This document shows, piece after piece, positions 9,542 to 18,150 of a stretch of DNA of 55,479 nucleotides. Each line of letters begins with the position of its first letter. Position 1 is the first letter of the stretch. The notes under the pieces were generated by a model. That model was not told where the DNA came from, did not search any database, and was given only the letters and a program-made list of their open reading frames with translations. The stretch comes from an uncultured Eubacteriales bacterium (GTDB lineage Bacteria > Bacillota > Clostridia > Peptostreptococcales > Anaerovoracaceae). The stretch spans positions 1-55,479 of the forward strand of contig CADBRA010000041.1 of the NCBI GenBank assembly GCA_902796965.1, read 5' to 3'. A program made the position numbers and the translations under genes.

Positions 9542-11374
9542 ATGTGTGGAATAGTAGGATATATAGGTGAGGAAAATGCCACCGGGATCGTCATAGAAGG
9601 TCTGAAAAAGCTCGAGTACAGAGGCTACGATTCATCAGGAATCGCGCTCTGTACAAAGGATAACAAACTCATCGTACGCAAGAAAAAAGGCAGAATCGAA
9701 AACCTCGAGAAGCTGATAAAAGGTGAAGATCTGACTGCGCATCTTGGAATCGGCCACACCAGATGGGCGACTCACGGGGCGCCGTCTGATGAAAATGCTC
9801 ATCCTCATACTGATATGAGCGGAAGGATCGCTGTAGTTCACAACGGAATTATAGAGAATTTCGCTGAACTCAAAAAAGAACTCCAGGAAAAGCACGGATC
9901 TGTATTCAAGTCAGAGACAGATACCGAGGTGGTAGCTCATCTCATAGGAATATATTATGAAGGAAACCTTGAGAATGCCGTATACAAAGCACTCAAACGC
10001 GTACGCGGCTCCTACAGTCTCGGCGTCGTATGTTCAGAAGAGCCGGACAAACTCGTTGCTGCAAGGCGCGACAGTCCGCTCATAATAGGCCTCGGCAAGC
10101 GCGGCAATTTCATAGCGAGCGATATACCAGCCGTTCTCAAATACTGCCGTCAGATCTATCTGCTCGAAAACAACGAGATGGCTGTTGTACGCGAGAACGA
10201 AGTCAAAATATTCGACGCAGACAGAAACGAAATACACAGAAATGTATTCAACGTAACATGGGATGCCGATGCTGCGGAAAAGGAAGGCTATGATCATTTC
10301 ATGCTAAAGGAAATCCATGAGCAGCCTGACGGCATCAGAGACACGCTCATGCGCCGCATGGACGACGACGGAGAAATCGTGCTCGACGGCATAAATCTCA
10401 CAAAAGAGGATATAGAATCGTTTGACAAAGTCTATATTGTTGCATGCGGAACGGCGTATCACGCAGGTCTCATCGGGAAGTACGCTATAGAAAAGCTCGC
10501 ACGCATCAGCGTTGAGGTCGATGTGGCATCTGAATTCAGATACAGAGATCCGTTCGTCGACGATCACACACTTTTTATCGCTATAAGCCAGTCAGGAGAG
10601 ACTCTCGACACGCTTGCAGCGCTGCGCGAGGCCAAAGGCAAAGGAGCGCGCGTTCTCTCAGTCGTAAATGTAGTGGGAAGCTCTGTAGCCAGAGAATCAG
10701 ACGATGTGTTCTATACTTGGGCCGGCCCTGAGATTGCGGTCGCATCGACAAAAGCATATACTACTCAGCTCGTCTGCATGTACATGATCGGCCTCTATAT
10801 GGGCCGTAAAAAAGGCATCGTCTCTGACGATACATACAGGAAGTTAATCGATGAGCTTGAGACTGTTCCTGACAAAGTGAGCGCAATTCTCGAACACGAG
10901 GACAGAATTGCTGACGCAGCAAAAGAACTCTACACCAAGAACGAAGTGTTTTACATAGGGCGCGGCATAGATTCCGCTGTCGCATATGAGGGCTCGCTCA
11001 AGCTGAAGGAGATTTCATACATCAACTCGTTTGCAATCGCTGCAGGCGAACTCAAACACGGCACGATCGCCCTCATGGAGCAGGGTACGCTTGTCATAGC
11101 TCTCGCAACACAGGACAGGCTCTTTGAAAAGATGCTTTCCAATATCAAGGAAGTCAAGGCGAGAGGCGCATATGTCCTTGCAATCGCAAAAGAGGGAAAC
11201 ACTGCAATCGAGAAGGAAGCCGACGAAGTTATCTATATACCTGAGTGCATAGACGAGATTACGCCGCTGCTCTCCATAGTTCCGCTGCAGTTATTCGCAT
11301 ATTACGTAGCAAAGAACAGAGGCTGTGACATCGACAAACCGAAGAATCTCGCCAAGAGCGTTACTGTAGAATAA
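9542..11374 (+). CDS. glmS: Glutamine-fructose-6-phosphate aminotransferase (isomerizing)
   Basis: GlmS makes glucosamine 6-phosphate from fructose 6-phosphate and glutamine, the entry step to peptidoglycan amino sugars. The protein has 610 residues. After removal of Met, Cys of MCGIVGYIG is the N-terminal nucleophile of the class II glutaminase domain (about 1-230, with HTRWATHG and HNGIIEN). Two SIS sugar-isomerase domains follow (about 285-430 and 455-600, with SQSGETLDT), and the protein ends with the usual LAKSVTVE tail. AGGAG at 9527-9531 precedes the ATG. It sits alone between pfkA and the convergent udp. Confidence 0.98.
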   Translation: MCGIVGYIGEENATGIVIEGLKKLEYRGYDSSGIALCTKDNKLIVRKKKGRIENLEKLIKGEDLTAHLGIGHTRWATHGAPSDENAHPHTDMSGRIAVVHNGIIENFAELKKELQEKHGSVFKSETDTEVVAHLIGIYYEGNLENAVYKALKRVRGSYSLGVVCSEEPDKLVAARRDSPLIIGLGKRGNFIASDIPAVLKYCRQIYLLENNEMAVVRENEVKIFDADRNEIHRNVFNVTWDADAAEKEGYDHFMLKEIHEQPDGIRDTLMRRMDDDGEIVLDGINLTKEDIESFDKVYIVACGTAYHAGLIGKYAIEKLARISVEVDVASEFRYRDPFVDDHTLFIAISQSGETLDTLAALREAKGKGARVLSVVNVVGSSVARESDDVFYTWAGPEIAVASTKAYTTQLVCMYMIGLYMGRKKGIVSDDTYRKLIDELETVPDKVSAILEHEDRIADAAKELYTKNEVFYIGRGIDSAVAYEGSLKLKEISYINSFAIAAGELKHGTIALMEQGTLVIALATQDRLFEKMLSNIKEVKARGAYVLAIAKEGNTAIEKEADEVIYIPECIDEITPLLSIVPLQLFAYYVAKNRGCDIDKPKNLAKSVTVE

Positions 11375-11400
11375 AAGACGTACAGCGCAGCGTCTTCTTT
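11375..11400 (+). terminator. Weak hairpin after glmS
   Basis: AAGACG (11375-11380) pairs with CGTCTT (11391-11396) right after the glmS stop, followed by the short pyrimidine run CTTTC. This is a marginal intrinsic terminator. Confidence 0.35.
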
Positions 11401-11461
11401 CAAATGTCAGGCCGCTGCTAAACAACATCCGCGTCATCCGGGAGACACTCATACAACAGAG

Positions 11462-11501
11462 AAAAAAGGCCGGGAACAGCTGCGTGTGGCTGTTCCCGGC
11501 C
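11462..11501 (-). terminator. Intrinsic terminator of udp
   Basis: A 13-bp stem (11468-11480 with 11489-11501, 8-base loop) is preceded on the + strand by six A residues, which read as a U-tract for minus-strand transcripts. The orientation fits udp. The strong stem may also slow + strand transcripts from glmS. Confidence 0.85.
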
Positions 11502-11515
11502 CTTCTGAGTCCTGC

Positions 11516-11530
11516 GTCAGCTCCGCTGAC
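11516..11530. repeat. Intergenic palindrome GTCAGC-TCC-GCTGAC, copy 2
   Basis: Identical to the palindrome at 3335-3349. Similarity extends to flanking bases (CTGCG before, AT after). It lies between the udp terminator and the udp stop codon. Confidence 0.7.
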
Positions 11531-11578
11531 ATGGCGGAGCCCGAAACAGCGGTAATTGTTCTTGATTTTTTATAAATT

Positions 11579-12358
11579 TTATTTAGCTGTTCTATTGTCT
11601 TTTCTAATCTGTATTCTGACAGCCTCAACGGCTGTTTTTACTGCGTTGTCCACGGAGTGGTCGACCGGGTTTGGAAGTCCTTTTTTTTCGCGTTCCTGAT
11701 TTGCCATCACGTGGAGTACTGTGGCAGCTTTAACTCTGAGATACTGAGCCGTGATAAAGAGCGCAGCTGATTCCATTTCAGATGCGAGACAGCCCATTTT
11801 AAGCCACGCATTCCACTTGTACTGAAGCATTCCGGCGACGGGCATGATTTCGGGCTCATGCTGTCCATAAAATGAATCTTTGCACTGTACTACGCCGATG
11901 TGATAATCTGACTCAGATCTTTCGGCCGCTTCAACGAGCGATGTCGTAAGCTCAAAGTCTGCGACTGCAGGATACTCTACAGGCGCATATTCCAGACTTG
12001 TGCCTTCGGCGCGGACTGCCCCCGTGGCTATCACAAGATCGCCGCTCATGACATTATCCTGCATGCCGCCGCACGTGCCGGTCCTTATGAACGTATCGGC
12101 GCCCGCGTTTACGAGTTCCTCGAGTGCGATAGCTGCCGATGGACCGCCGATTCCGGTGGATGTAACGCTGACGCGCGTCCCGTCAAGTGTGCCTGTATAT
12201 GTCACGAATTCGCGATTATCCGCGATGAATTCAGAATCGTCAAAATACGATGCGATTAATTTGCAGCGCTTCGGATCGCCGGGAAGTATTACATATCTGC
12301 CTATATCTCCGTCTTTAATTCCGATATGATACTGATTGCCCTGTTGTGCATATTTCAT
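11579..12358 (-). CDS. udp: Uridine phosphorylase
   Basis: A 259-residue enzyme of the PNP/UDP phosphorylase family 1. It splits uridine with phosphate to uracil and ribose 1-phosphate in pyrimidine salvage. Support comes from the N-terminal [10 protein letters not shown] phosphate-binding motif, the GIGGPS loop, the IRTGTCGG motif and the [11 protein letters not shown] segment, where the Glu of EMES contacts ribose. The sequence resembles uridine phosphorylase more than DeoD or MTA/SAH nucleosidase. AGGAG precedes the start (GCTCCTCT on +, 12364-12371). A minus-strand TATAAT lies at 12423-12428. It is convergent with glmS and divergent from the next gene. Confidence 0.9.
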   Translation of the reverse strand: MKYAQQGNQYHIGIKDGDIGRYVILPGDPKRCKLIASYFDDSEFIADNREFVTYTGTLDGTRVSVTSTGIGGPSAAIALEELVNAGADTFIRTGTCGGMQDNVMSGDLVIATGAVRAEGTSLEYAPVEYPAVADFELTTSLVEAAERSESDYHIGVVQCKDSFYGQHEPEIMPVAGMLQYKWNAWLKMGCLASEMESAALFITAQYLRVKAATVLHVMANQEREKKGLPNPVDHSVDNAVKTAVEAVRIQIRKDNRTAK

Positions 12359-12707
12359 TCTTAAGCTCCTCTCGTATGCGCCTGTAAAAACGTAGCTGTT
12401 CCGGCAATTTCATGTATTTATCATTATAAAAAACGTGCCTGTAAAAAAATTTCAGATCATTGCATACGGTACAGCCTCCTGACGTCAGGATACTATGATA
12501 TGCGGAATTTGCGCCTCAGGCATGCCGCAGGTCCGCGAGTGATTTCTGTTACAGAGTTGTAATCTTAAGCTTATATTAATACGATAGCATGTTTTTTTGT
12601 TACGTTGTATAATATAAAATCAATATACGCAGCATTAAGTTACCTTATAAGCGGGCAGCATGTATATTGCATTGCGTAAGCACAGCGTAAAATACAGGAG
12701 GAAATAT
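12359..12707. other. Divergent intergenic region between udp and the GerMN lipoprotein gene
   Basis: This stretch of about 350 bases carries both outward promoters. For udp, TATAAT reads on the minus strand at 12423-12428 in an A/T-rich setting. For the lipoprotein, TATAAT on + is at 12608-12613. Neither has a convincing -35. I find no coding potential or clear operator; an out-of-frame-looking 5' extension of the lipoprotein frame up to 12660 lacks an SD. Confidence 0.55.
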
Positions 12708-13502
12708 ATGTTTAAAAAGCATTCAAAATCAGCAGGAATACTCGCGGCGATGCTTATTCTGGCTCTTACAATGGCGTTCACAGGGTGTTCGTCGTCGACG
12801 AATGGTTCTGGCTCAGGATCAGCAGGAAATTCGAATCTTTCCGGAGACGTGAGCGGTGCGGCTCCTAAGACTGTTCCATCAAGCAGTGAATCAGATCCTG
12901 TGACATTCGATGCTCTTCTCAGCTTTGTCAACTACAATTATGTCGATACAGGCGATGAATCACAGCCGAAGCTTCTGAGAAAGATAAGCACAAAAGTCAA
13001 GTCAGAAAAAGGCAGCGAGGAGTCGCAGATCAAGGCTGTTGTAGATGCGCTCGCAACGGCGCCTGACGACGGCTCAGCAGCGGAAAGCGTTGTGGACGGA
13101 CGTGTAGACATCAATTTCATAAAGATCAGTGGAGATACAGCTGTAATAGATGTGTCGTCATCAGGTCTTGATAACCTTAGCGAAATGGACGAGCAGTTCT
13201 ACATTTACCAGATCACTGACTCTATCCTGAATACATTCAGCGATATCAAAGGAGTGCGCTTTACAGTAGACGGTACGAACACCGATACCCTGGTGTCGAT
13301 GGACATTTCGCAGCCGTTCACAGCTGAATCTGTATCGGAGTTCCTCAATAATGGAAATAAATCAGACAGCAGCAGTTCTTCAGACAGCACAGTAACTGCA
13401 CAGAGCAGCCAGTCGGATGTACAGCAGCAGGGGGTTGTCAATGACGAGGACAGCGGATCGTCGGACAATTCCGGAAGCGGAGTTGTAGACGATCAGGAAT
13501 AA
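12708..13502 (+). CDS. GerMN-domain lipoprotein
   Basis: A 264-residue predicted lipoprotein. The signal ends in the lipobox AFTGC with Cys27. A Ser/Gly-rich linker leads to one GerMN-like domain (about residues 65-210), with the typical pattern of a short VIDVS strand and a YQITDSILNTFSDIKGVRF helix-strand unit ending in VDG. The last 60 residues are a low-complexity Ser/Asp/Gln tail. GerMN domains occur in the spore proteins GerM and in other wall-associated lipoproteins, so the domain alone does not prove sporulation. ATG 12708 is chosen over the upstream ATG 12660 because AGGAGG (12697-12702) and the signal sequence begin there. Confidence 0.75.
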   Translation: MFKKHSKSAGILAAMLILALTMAFTGCSSSTNGSGSGSAGNSNLSGDVSGAAPKTVPSSSESDPVTFDALLSFVNYNYVDTGDESQPKLLRKISTKVKSEKGSEESQIKAVVDALATAPDDGSAAESVVDGRVDINFIKISGDTAVIDVSSSGLDNLSEMDEQFYIYQITDSILNTFSDIKGVRFTVDGTNTDTLVSMDISQPFTAESVSEFLNNGNKSDSSSSSDSTVTAQSSQSDVQQQGVVNDEDSGSSDNSGSGVVDDQE

Positions 13503-13541
13503 AGATCATCACGAATCTGCACAGAAAGGGGAATAATTTAT

Positions 13542-14801
13542 ATGGCAGAAGAAAAGCAGTACGATATCAGGGATATTAATCTCGCTGACTCAGGACGCAT
13601 AAAAATCGACTGGGTAAGAGCGAATATGCCTGTGCTGTCCGCTATCGAAAAAGAATTCGCAGAAAAAAAACCGTTTGAAGGCATAAAAATTTCTCTTTCG
13701 GTTCATCTTGAGGCTAAAACAGCCTATCTGTGCGAAACTCTGGCGGCAGGAGGTGCCGTAATGTCGGTCACTGGCAGTAACGTCCTTTCAACACAGGATG
13801 ACGTAGCTGCAGCACTTGCGGCAGAGGGCCTCAGAGTATTTGCTGTTCACGGCGAATCAGAAGAAGAGTACAGCAGACATATAAAGATGACGCTCGCAAA
13901 CGGTTCGCAGATAATAATCGATGACGGCGGAGATCTCGTCAACATGCTCCACACGGAGATGACGGATCTCGCTGACGGTGTATACGGCGGCTGCGAGGAG
14001 ACGACGACAGGAGTCATAAGACTGCATGCGATGGACAAAGACGGCGTGCTGCGTTTCCCGATGGTCGCGGTTAATGATGCCAGGTGCAAGCACCTATTCG
14101 ACAACAGATACGGCACGGGCCAGTCAGTCTGGGAAAGCATAATGCACAACACGAACCTTATAGTAGCATCAAAGACCGTCGTTGTGGCAGGCTACGGCTG
14201 GTGCGGCAAGGGAGTGGCTATGAGAGCCTCTGCCATGGGAGCGCGCGTCATCGTGACAGAGGTCGATCCTGTTAAGGCCATAGAAGCGAGAATGGATGGA
14301 TATGACGTTATGCCTATGGCTGACGCGGCATCTTACGGCGATTTCTTCGTGACGGTGACAGGATGCGACAGAGTCATAACAGAAGAGCATTTCTCGAAGA
14401 TGAAGAACGGAGCAGTGCTTGCGAACGCAGGACATTTCGACGTCGAAATCGATATGGACTGGCTCAATAAGAACTGCGCAGAAAAGAAAGAAGCACGAGA
14501 GAACATCACAGGCTACATACTGAAAGACGGAAAGCAGATCAACGTTCTGGCTGAGGGACGGCTCGTGAACATAGCTGCTTCAAACGGCCACCCGGCGGAG
14601 ATCATGGATATGAGCTTTGCTGTTCAGGCGCTGTCGGCGCTTTACATTCTTCAGAACCACGGCAATCTCGAAAATCATGTGATAAATGTCACTGCCAGAA
14701 TCGATGATATGGTTGCACGCCGCAGGCTCGAAGCGTGGGGTACAAAAATAGACACTCTGACAGAGGAGCAGGAAAACTATCTTAACAGCTGGCAGCTGTA
14801 G
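13542..14801 (+). CDS. ahcY: Adenosylhomocysteinase (SAH hydrolase)
   Basis: The NAD-dependent enzyme splits S-adenosylhomocysteine to homocysteine and adenosine and so relieves product inhibition of methyltransferases. It has 419 residues. The N-terminal substrate part includes the SVHLEAKTA and GGAVMSVTGSN stretches. The Rossmann NAD loop GYGWCGKG lies at 217-224, and the C-terminal NGHPAEIMDMSF motif is present. AAAGGGGAA is the SD. It follows the lipoprotein gene by 39 bases and may share its transcript; a clear terminator follows. No SAM or SAH riboswitch is recognisable in the short leader. Confidence 0.96.
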   Translation: MAEEKQYDIRDINLADSGRIKIDWVRANMPVLSAIEKEFAEKKPFEGIKISLSVHLEAKTAYLCETLAAGGAVMSVTGSNVLSTQDDVAAALAAEGLRVFAVHGESEEEYSRHIKMTLANGSQIIIDDGGDLVNMLHTEMTDLADGVYGGCEETTTGVIRLHAMDKDGVLRFPMVAVNDARCKHLFDNRYGTGQSVWESIMHNTNLIVASKTVVVAGYGWCGKGVAMRASAMGARVIVTEVDPVKAIEARMDGYDVMPMADAASYGDFFVTVTGCDRVITEEHFSKMKNGAVLANAGHFDVEIDMDWLNKNCAEKKEARENITGYILKDGKQINVLAEGRLVNIAASNGHPAEIMDMSFAVQALSALYILQNHGNLENHVINVTARIDDMVARRRLEAWGTKIDTLTEEQENYLNSWQL

Positions 14802-14811
14802 CGTGCTGTGT

Positions 14812-14826
14812 GTCCGCGGAGCGGAC
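14812..14826. repeat. Intergenic palindrome variant GTCCGC-GGA-GCGGAC
   Basis: A perfect 6-bp-arm palindrome just after ahcY. Compared with copies 1 and 2, both arms have changed together (A to C on one side, T to G on the other), preserving pairing. The loop is the complementary GGA form seen at 27395-27409. Confidence 0.55.
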
Positions 14827-14855
14827 GGAAGATAAGATTTTTTACCGGATAAATC

Positions 14856-14880
14856 AAAGGCCGCCTGAGGGCGGCTTTTT
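14856..14880 (+). terminator. Intrinsic terminator after ahcY
   Basis: GCCGCC (14860-14865), a TGAG loop and GGCGGC (14870-14875), extended by A-T pairs and followed by five T residues and CTTG. This is a standard Rho-independent terminator. Confidence 0.9.
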
Positions 14881-14893
14881 CTTGTGATTTTTC

Positions 14894-14922
14894 TTGATAT
14901 GACGGCCCTGTATCGGTAAAAT
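14894..14922 (+). promoter_or_regulatory. Sigma-A promoter for thrC
   Basis: TTGATA (14894-14899) and TAAAAT (14917-14922) with 17-base spacing, directly after the ahcY terminator and about 65 bases before thrC. Confidence 0.7.
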
Positions 14923-14988
14923 AAAACAGGTAATGACCGGTGATAATCACAGGATAATAATATTTATACATAGACAAGGAGCACTGAT

Positions 14989-16464
14989 ATGATCAGATAC
15001 ATCAGCACAAGGGGCGGTGGAGAGCCTCGTTCGGCTGCGGCAGCAGTTATCAAAGGCATTTCAGAGGACAAAGGACTTTTCGTGCCTGATTCAATACCTG
15101 AACTTCCGTTCAAGCCGTCGGACATGGTCGGAAAGCCTTACAAGGATATAGCAAAGGCTGTTATAGGAGCATTCTTCGACGATTACACAGATGAGGAAAT
15201 TCAGGCATGCGTCGACGGAGCATACAATTCCAAGTTTGAGGCAGAGGACATCGTACCCGTAGTTAATGCGGGAGGTGCTTATTTCCTCGAGCTCTATCAC
15301 GGACGCACTGCTGCGTTCAAGGACATGGCGCTATCTATCCTGCCGTACCTTATGACTACCGCAGTCAGAAAAGAACATGAAGACCACAAAATCGTGATAC
15401 TCACTGCGACTTCGGGCGATACAGGAAAAGCTGCGCTCGAAGGTTTTGCTGACGTTCCGGGAACTGAGATCGTCGTATTCTATCCTTCTACAGGCGTGAG
15501 CGAGGTGCAGAAGCGCCAGATGACGACTCAGACGGGTGCCAATACTCATGTATTCGGTATAGACGGCAATTTTGACGATGCTCAGACAGGCGTAAAGCAA
15601 ATTTTCGATGATGACGCGTTCAACGAGAAGATCGGAGAGGCAGGCTGCAGGCTTTCATCCGCTAACTCGATAAATATAGGCAGGCTTGTTCCGCAAGTCG
15701 CATATTATGTATACGGCTATATCAAGCTCATAGAGCGCGGTGTGATAGAAGACGGAGATCCTGTCAACATCGTCGTCCCGACAGGCAATTTCGGAAACAT
15801 ACTAGCGTCATACTACGCTTCACTGATGGGAATCCCTGTAAAACAGTTCATCTGCGCATCCAACAGGAACAAAGTCCTCACGGACTTTATAAACACAGGA
15901 ACATACAGCACAGACAGACAGTTCTACGTGACGAATTCTCCTTCGATGGATATACTCATCTCGAGCAATCTCGAAAGACTGCTCTATCATCTCAGCGGAG
16001 ATCCTGCTGAAATAAAATCTCTCATGGAGCAGCTTGCGTCAAAGGGCAGTTACACTGTAAGCGAAAAGATCAGAAACGGTATGGACAGGCTGAGCGGAGG
16101 ATTCGCTGACGAACAGGAAACGCTCGACGCCATTGCAAAGATATATAAAGAAGACAACTATCTCATTGACACTCATACTGCTGTTGCCTGGAAGGTCTAC
16201 AATGACTACAGAGAAAAGACAGGAGACGATACTCCGGCGCTGATTGCTTCCACGGCAAGCGCATATAAGTTCGCAGCTGATGTCGCTAAGGCGCTCGGAA
16301 TGCCGGAGGAAAAAGACGGATTCGCTTATGTCAGAGCGCTTGAAAAGAAGACAGGTGTTCCTGTTCCGGCAGGACTCAGAGATCTTGACAATAAGGAAAT
16401 CCGACATTCGGACGTAATCGGAAAGGATGAGCTCAGAAATGCTGTTCTTTCATCTGTAGAGTAA
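14989..16464 (+). CDS. thrC: Threonine synthase
   Basis: The PLP enzyme converts O-phosphohomoserine to threonine. The protein has 491 residues, the longer bacterial/yeast type. It has the N-terminal YISTRGG signature, the PLP-lysine motif GRTAAFKD (Lys111) and the phosphate-binding TATSGDTGKAA loop. The VPTGNFGNI stretch contacts the cofactor. AAGGAG (14976-14981) precedes the ATG. No other threonine pathway gene is nearby, so it appears as a detached biosynthetic gene with its own promoter. The following hydrolase begins 28 bases after the stop and may be cotranscribed. Confidence 0.96.
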   Translation: MIRYISTRGGGEPRSAAAAVIKGISEDKGLFVPDSIPELPFKPSDMVGKPYKDIAKAVIGAFFDDYTDEEIQACVDGAYNSKFEAEDIVPVVNAGGAYFLELYHGRTAAFKDMALSILPYLMTTAVRKEHEDHKIVILTATSGDTGKAALEGFADVPGTEIVVFYPSTGVSEVQKRQMTTQTGANTHVFGIDGNFDDAQTGVKQIFDDDAFNEKIGEAGCRLSSANSINIGRLVPQVAYYVYGYIKLIERGVIEDGDPVNIVVPTGNFGNILASYYASLMGIPVKQFICASNRNKVLTDFINTGTYSTDRQFYVTNSPSMDILISSNLERLLYHLSGDPAEIKSLMEQLASKGSYTVSEKIRNGMDRLSGGFADEQETLDAIAKIYKEDNYLIDTHTAVAWKVYNDYREKTGDDTPALIASTASAYKFAADVAKALGMPEEKDGFAYVRALEKKTGVPVPAGLRDLDNKEIRHSDVIGKDELRNAVLSSVE

Positions 16465-16492
16465 TTCCTGAGTACAGCAGTAAGGAGTAGTT

Positions 16493-17467
16493 ATGGTAGT
16501 AAAGGAAGAATACAGGATCAGTTCACAGGACGGAAAATCGAGCCTGCACTGCATCATGTGGAAACCTGAGAGTGAACCTGTCGCTGTGCTGCAGATAGCG
16601 CACGGCATGGTCGAATATCTTGAAAGATACGCTCCGTTTGCGGAATTTCTTACCAAAAAAGGCTTCGTTGTGGCAGGCCACGATCATATAGGCCACGGAG
16701 GTTCAGTGAGCAATACAGCAGACTGGGGCGTGATGGACTGCGAAAATCCAAATGACGTCATGGTTGATGACATGTATACACACTTCAGAATGCTCAACCG
16801 CCGTTTTTCTGACAAGCCGTATTTCATACTCGGTCACAGCATGGGTTCATATCTTCTCAGGCAGATGCTCTCACAGAAAAGCGAACTGCTTTTCGGACTC
16901 GACGGAGCGATTATCATGGGAACGGGCAGCGAAAAAGATTCGACGATCGACATGGGACTCGCTATAGTCAAGTTCCTCGCGGCATTCAGAGGGTGGAGAT
17001 ACAAGAGTCCGTTCGTGGCGAAGCTCATGTTCACGAGACCGTACCGCGATTACGACATAACAGGAACTTACACTGAGAACAGCTGGCTCACACGCGATAA
17101 GGAAATAGTTCACAAGTATTACAAGGATCCGAAGTGCACGTTCATGTTTTCGCTTGGAGCATTCAAAGGACTTTTCCAGGCCTGCAAATACGACAACAAT
17201 CCTGATAATATCGCGAAAATTCCTAAAAAACTTCCGATGCTGTTCGTCTCCGGCGAAAAAGACCCGGTGGGATGCATGGGGAAAGCCGTCAAAAAAGTTT
17301 ACAATGATTTTAGAAAAGCGGGCATAGAGAATGTCAGTTTGAAACTCTTCAAGGACGACCGCCATGAGATTCTCAATGAACTCGACAGGGACGACGTATA
17401 TGATTATCTGTACGGCTGGATGAAAGATATCATCGAGAGCGGACACTACACAAAGATAGATCACTGA
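16493..17467 (+). CDS. Alpha/beta hydrolase, lysophospholipase/monoacylglycerol-lipase type
   Basis: A 324-residue cytoplasmic serine hydrolase of the Hydrolase_4 (S33-like) group. The family typically hydrolyses monoacylglycerols, lysophospholipids or small esters; the substrate here is unknown. The oxyanion HG-type motif is IAHGMVEYLERY near residue 40. The nucleophile elbow is GHSMG (Ser116), the acid is probably the Asp of SGEKDPVG, and the base is the His of DDRHEILNE. No signal peptide is present. TAAGGAG precedes the ATG. I see no convincing terminator right after the stop. Confidence 0.85.
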   Translation: MVVKEEYRISSQDGKSSLHCIMWKPESEPVAVLQIAHGMVEYLERYAPFAEFLTKKGFVVAGHDHIGHGGSVSNTADWGVMDCENPNDVMVDDMYTHFRMLNRRFSDKPYFILGHSMGSYLLRQMLSQKSELLFGLDGAIIMGTGSEKDSTIDMGLAIVKFLAAFRGWRYKSPFVAKLMFTRPYRDYDITGTYTENSWLTRDKEIVHKYYKDPKCTFMFSLGAFKGLFQACKYDNNPDNIAKIPKKLPMLFVSGEKDPVGCMGKAVKKVYNDFRKAGIENVSLKLFKDDRHEILNELDRDDVYDYLYGWMKDIIESGHYTKIDH

Positions 17468-17609
17468 TTATCGGCGGCATTTCAGGGACGATGATAAACT
17501 GCTCTTTCCGGAAAAATAAAAATGAAGGCTGAGGCAGCCGGCGCATTGGCGAACGAAAGACAGTAAACTAATATCATAATTTTTTGGCTGCAGAAAATAA
17601 AGGAATACG

Positions 17610-17656
17610 ACCGCTCCGCGGACAGGTGCGCTGACGCGCATAAATAAAAAAAAACA
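17610..17656 (+). repeat. Flanking direct repeat, left copy
   Basis: The core at 17610-17642 begins ACCGCTCCGC and runs to CGCATA. It matches 20458-20490 at 29 of 33 positions; all four differences are G here and A in the right copy. An A-rich tail follows in both. The two copies bracket the SLH metallophosphatase gene. Confidence 0.7.
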
Positions 17657-17731
17657 AATTGTCTCAGGTCGGAGTCTGCAGCAGAGCGTTCTGCTTAGGG
17701 CTTGTCAGCTTGAATACGGCAAATGAACGAG

Positions 17732-17773
17732 GCGGCAGCCGCGGGAATGAATTTTCCCGCGGCTGCCGCTTTT
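17732..17773 (+). terminator. Very stable hairpin with T-run
   Basis: A 16-bp perfect stem (17732-17747 with 17754-17769), a six-base loop and then TTTT and GCTGTTT. It is likely a terminator for + transcripts, but it lies 265 bases from the hydrolase stop, with nothing recognisable between. Confidence 0.65.
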
Positions 17774-18067
17774 GCTGTTTATATGCTGCGTTTTGTCAGA
17801 CAGCTTTTTCTGAAGTAGTTATGGCCATTTGTGCCGCCGTAACTAAGCGCTTGGCGGCATTATGTGCGCGGAGCCGCACATAATACGGGCCGAGACGGCA
17901 TATTATGTTTGGCATTTTTCTTTTTATAAAAAAGGCTGCTTCGTTCAGAAAAAAGTACAGTGCATGATTCCACAAAGAAGTATTCATTGTGTATATTGAT
18001 GGATCATATCTGTTTACTCATTATAAATACAGAACTTAACAGCTAGTTTACCCAGATTCTCCTTCAA

Positions 18068-18073
18068 TATAAT
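18068..18073 (+). promoter_or_regulatory. Candidate -10 for the SLH metallophosphatase
   Basis: TATAAT about 78 bases before the chosen ATG; GTTTAC at 18046-18051 is a weak -35 at 16 bases. Confidence 0.4.
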
Positions 18074-18150
18074 AATGACGGCGTATATTGACTATCGACA
18101 AAACGTTACAGTTATCTGCATTTCACAGATGGAAAGGAAAAAGGAGAAAA

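Larger units (their letters stand above)
17468..18150. other. Long intergenic region with perfect hairpins
   Basis: About 680 bases with no defensible gene; the short frames at 17659-17883 (+) and 17796-17987 (-) are unlike any protein I know and lack SD sites. It holds a repeat copy (17610-17656), a 16-bp perfect hairpin with a T-run (17732-17773) and a second perfect 10-bp stem (17859-17868 with 17875-17884). A possible TATAAT for the next gene is at 18068-18073. Base composition swings between very GC-rich hairpins and A/T runs. Confidence 0.7.

Noticed and set aside
13503-13541. SAM or SAH riboswitch before ahcY
   Set aside because: Only 39 bases separate ahcY from the gene before it, too few for these aptamers.
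17659-17883. Small Cys-rich frame within the hairpin region
   Set aside because: It runs straight through the 16-bp hairpin and T-run and has no SD.
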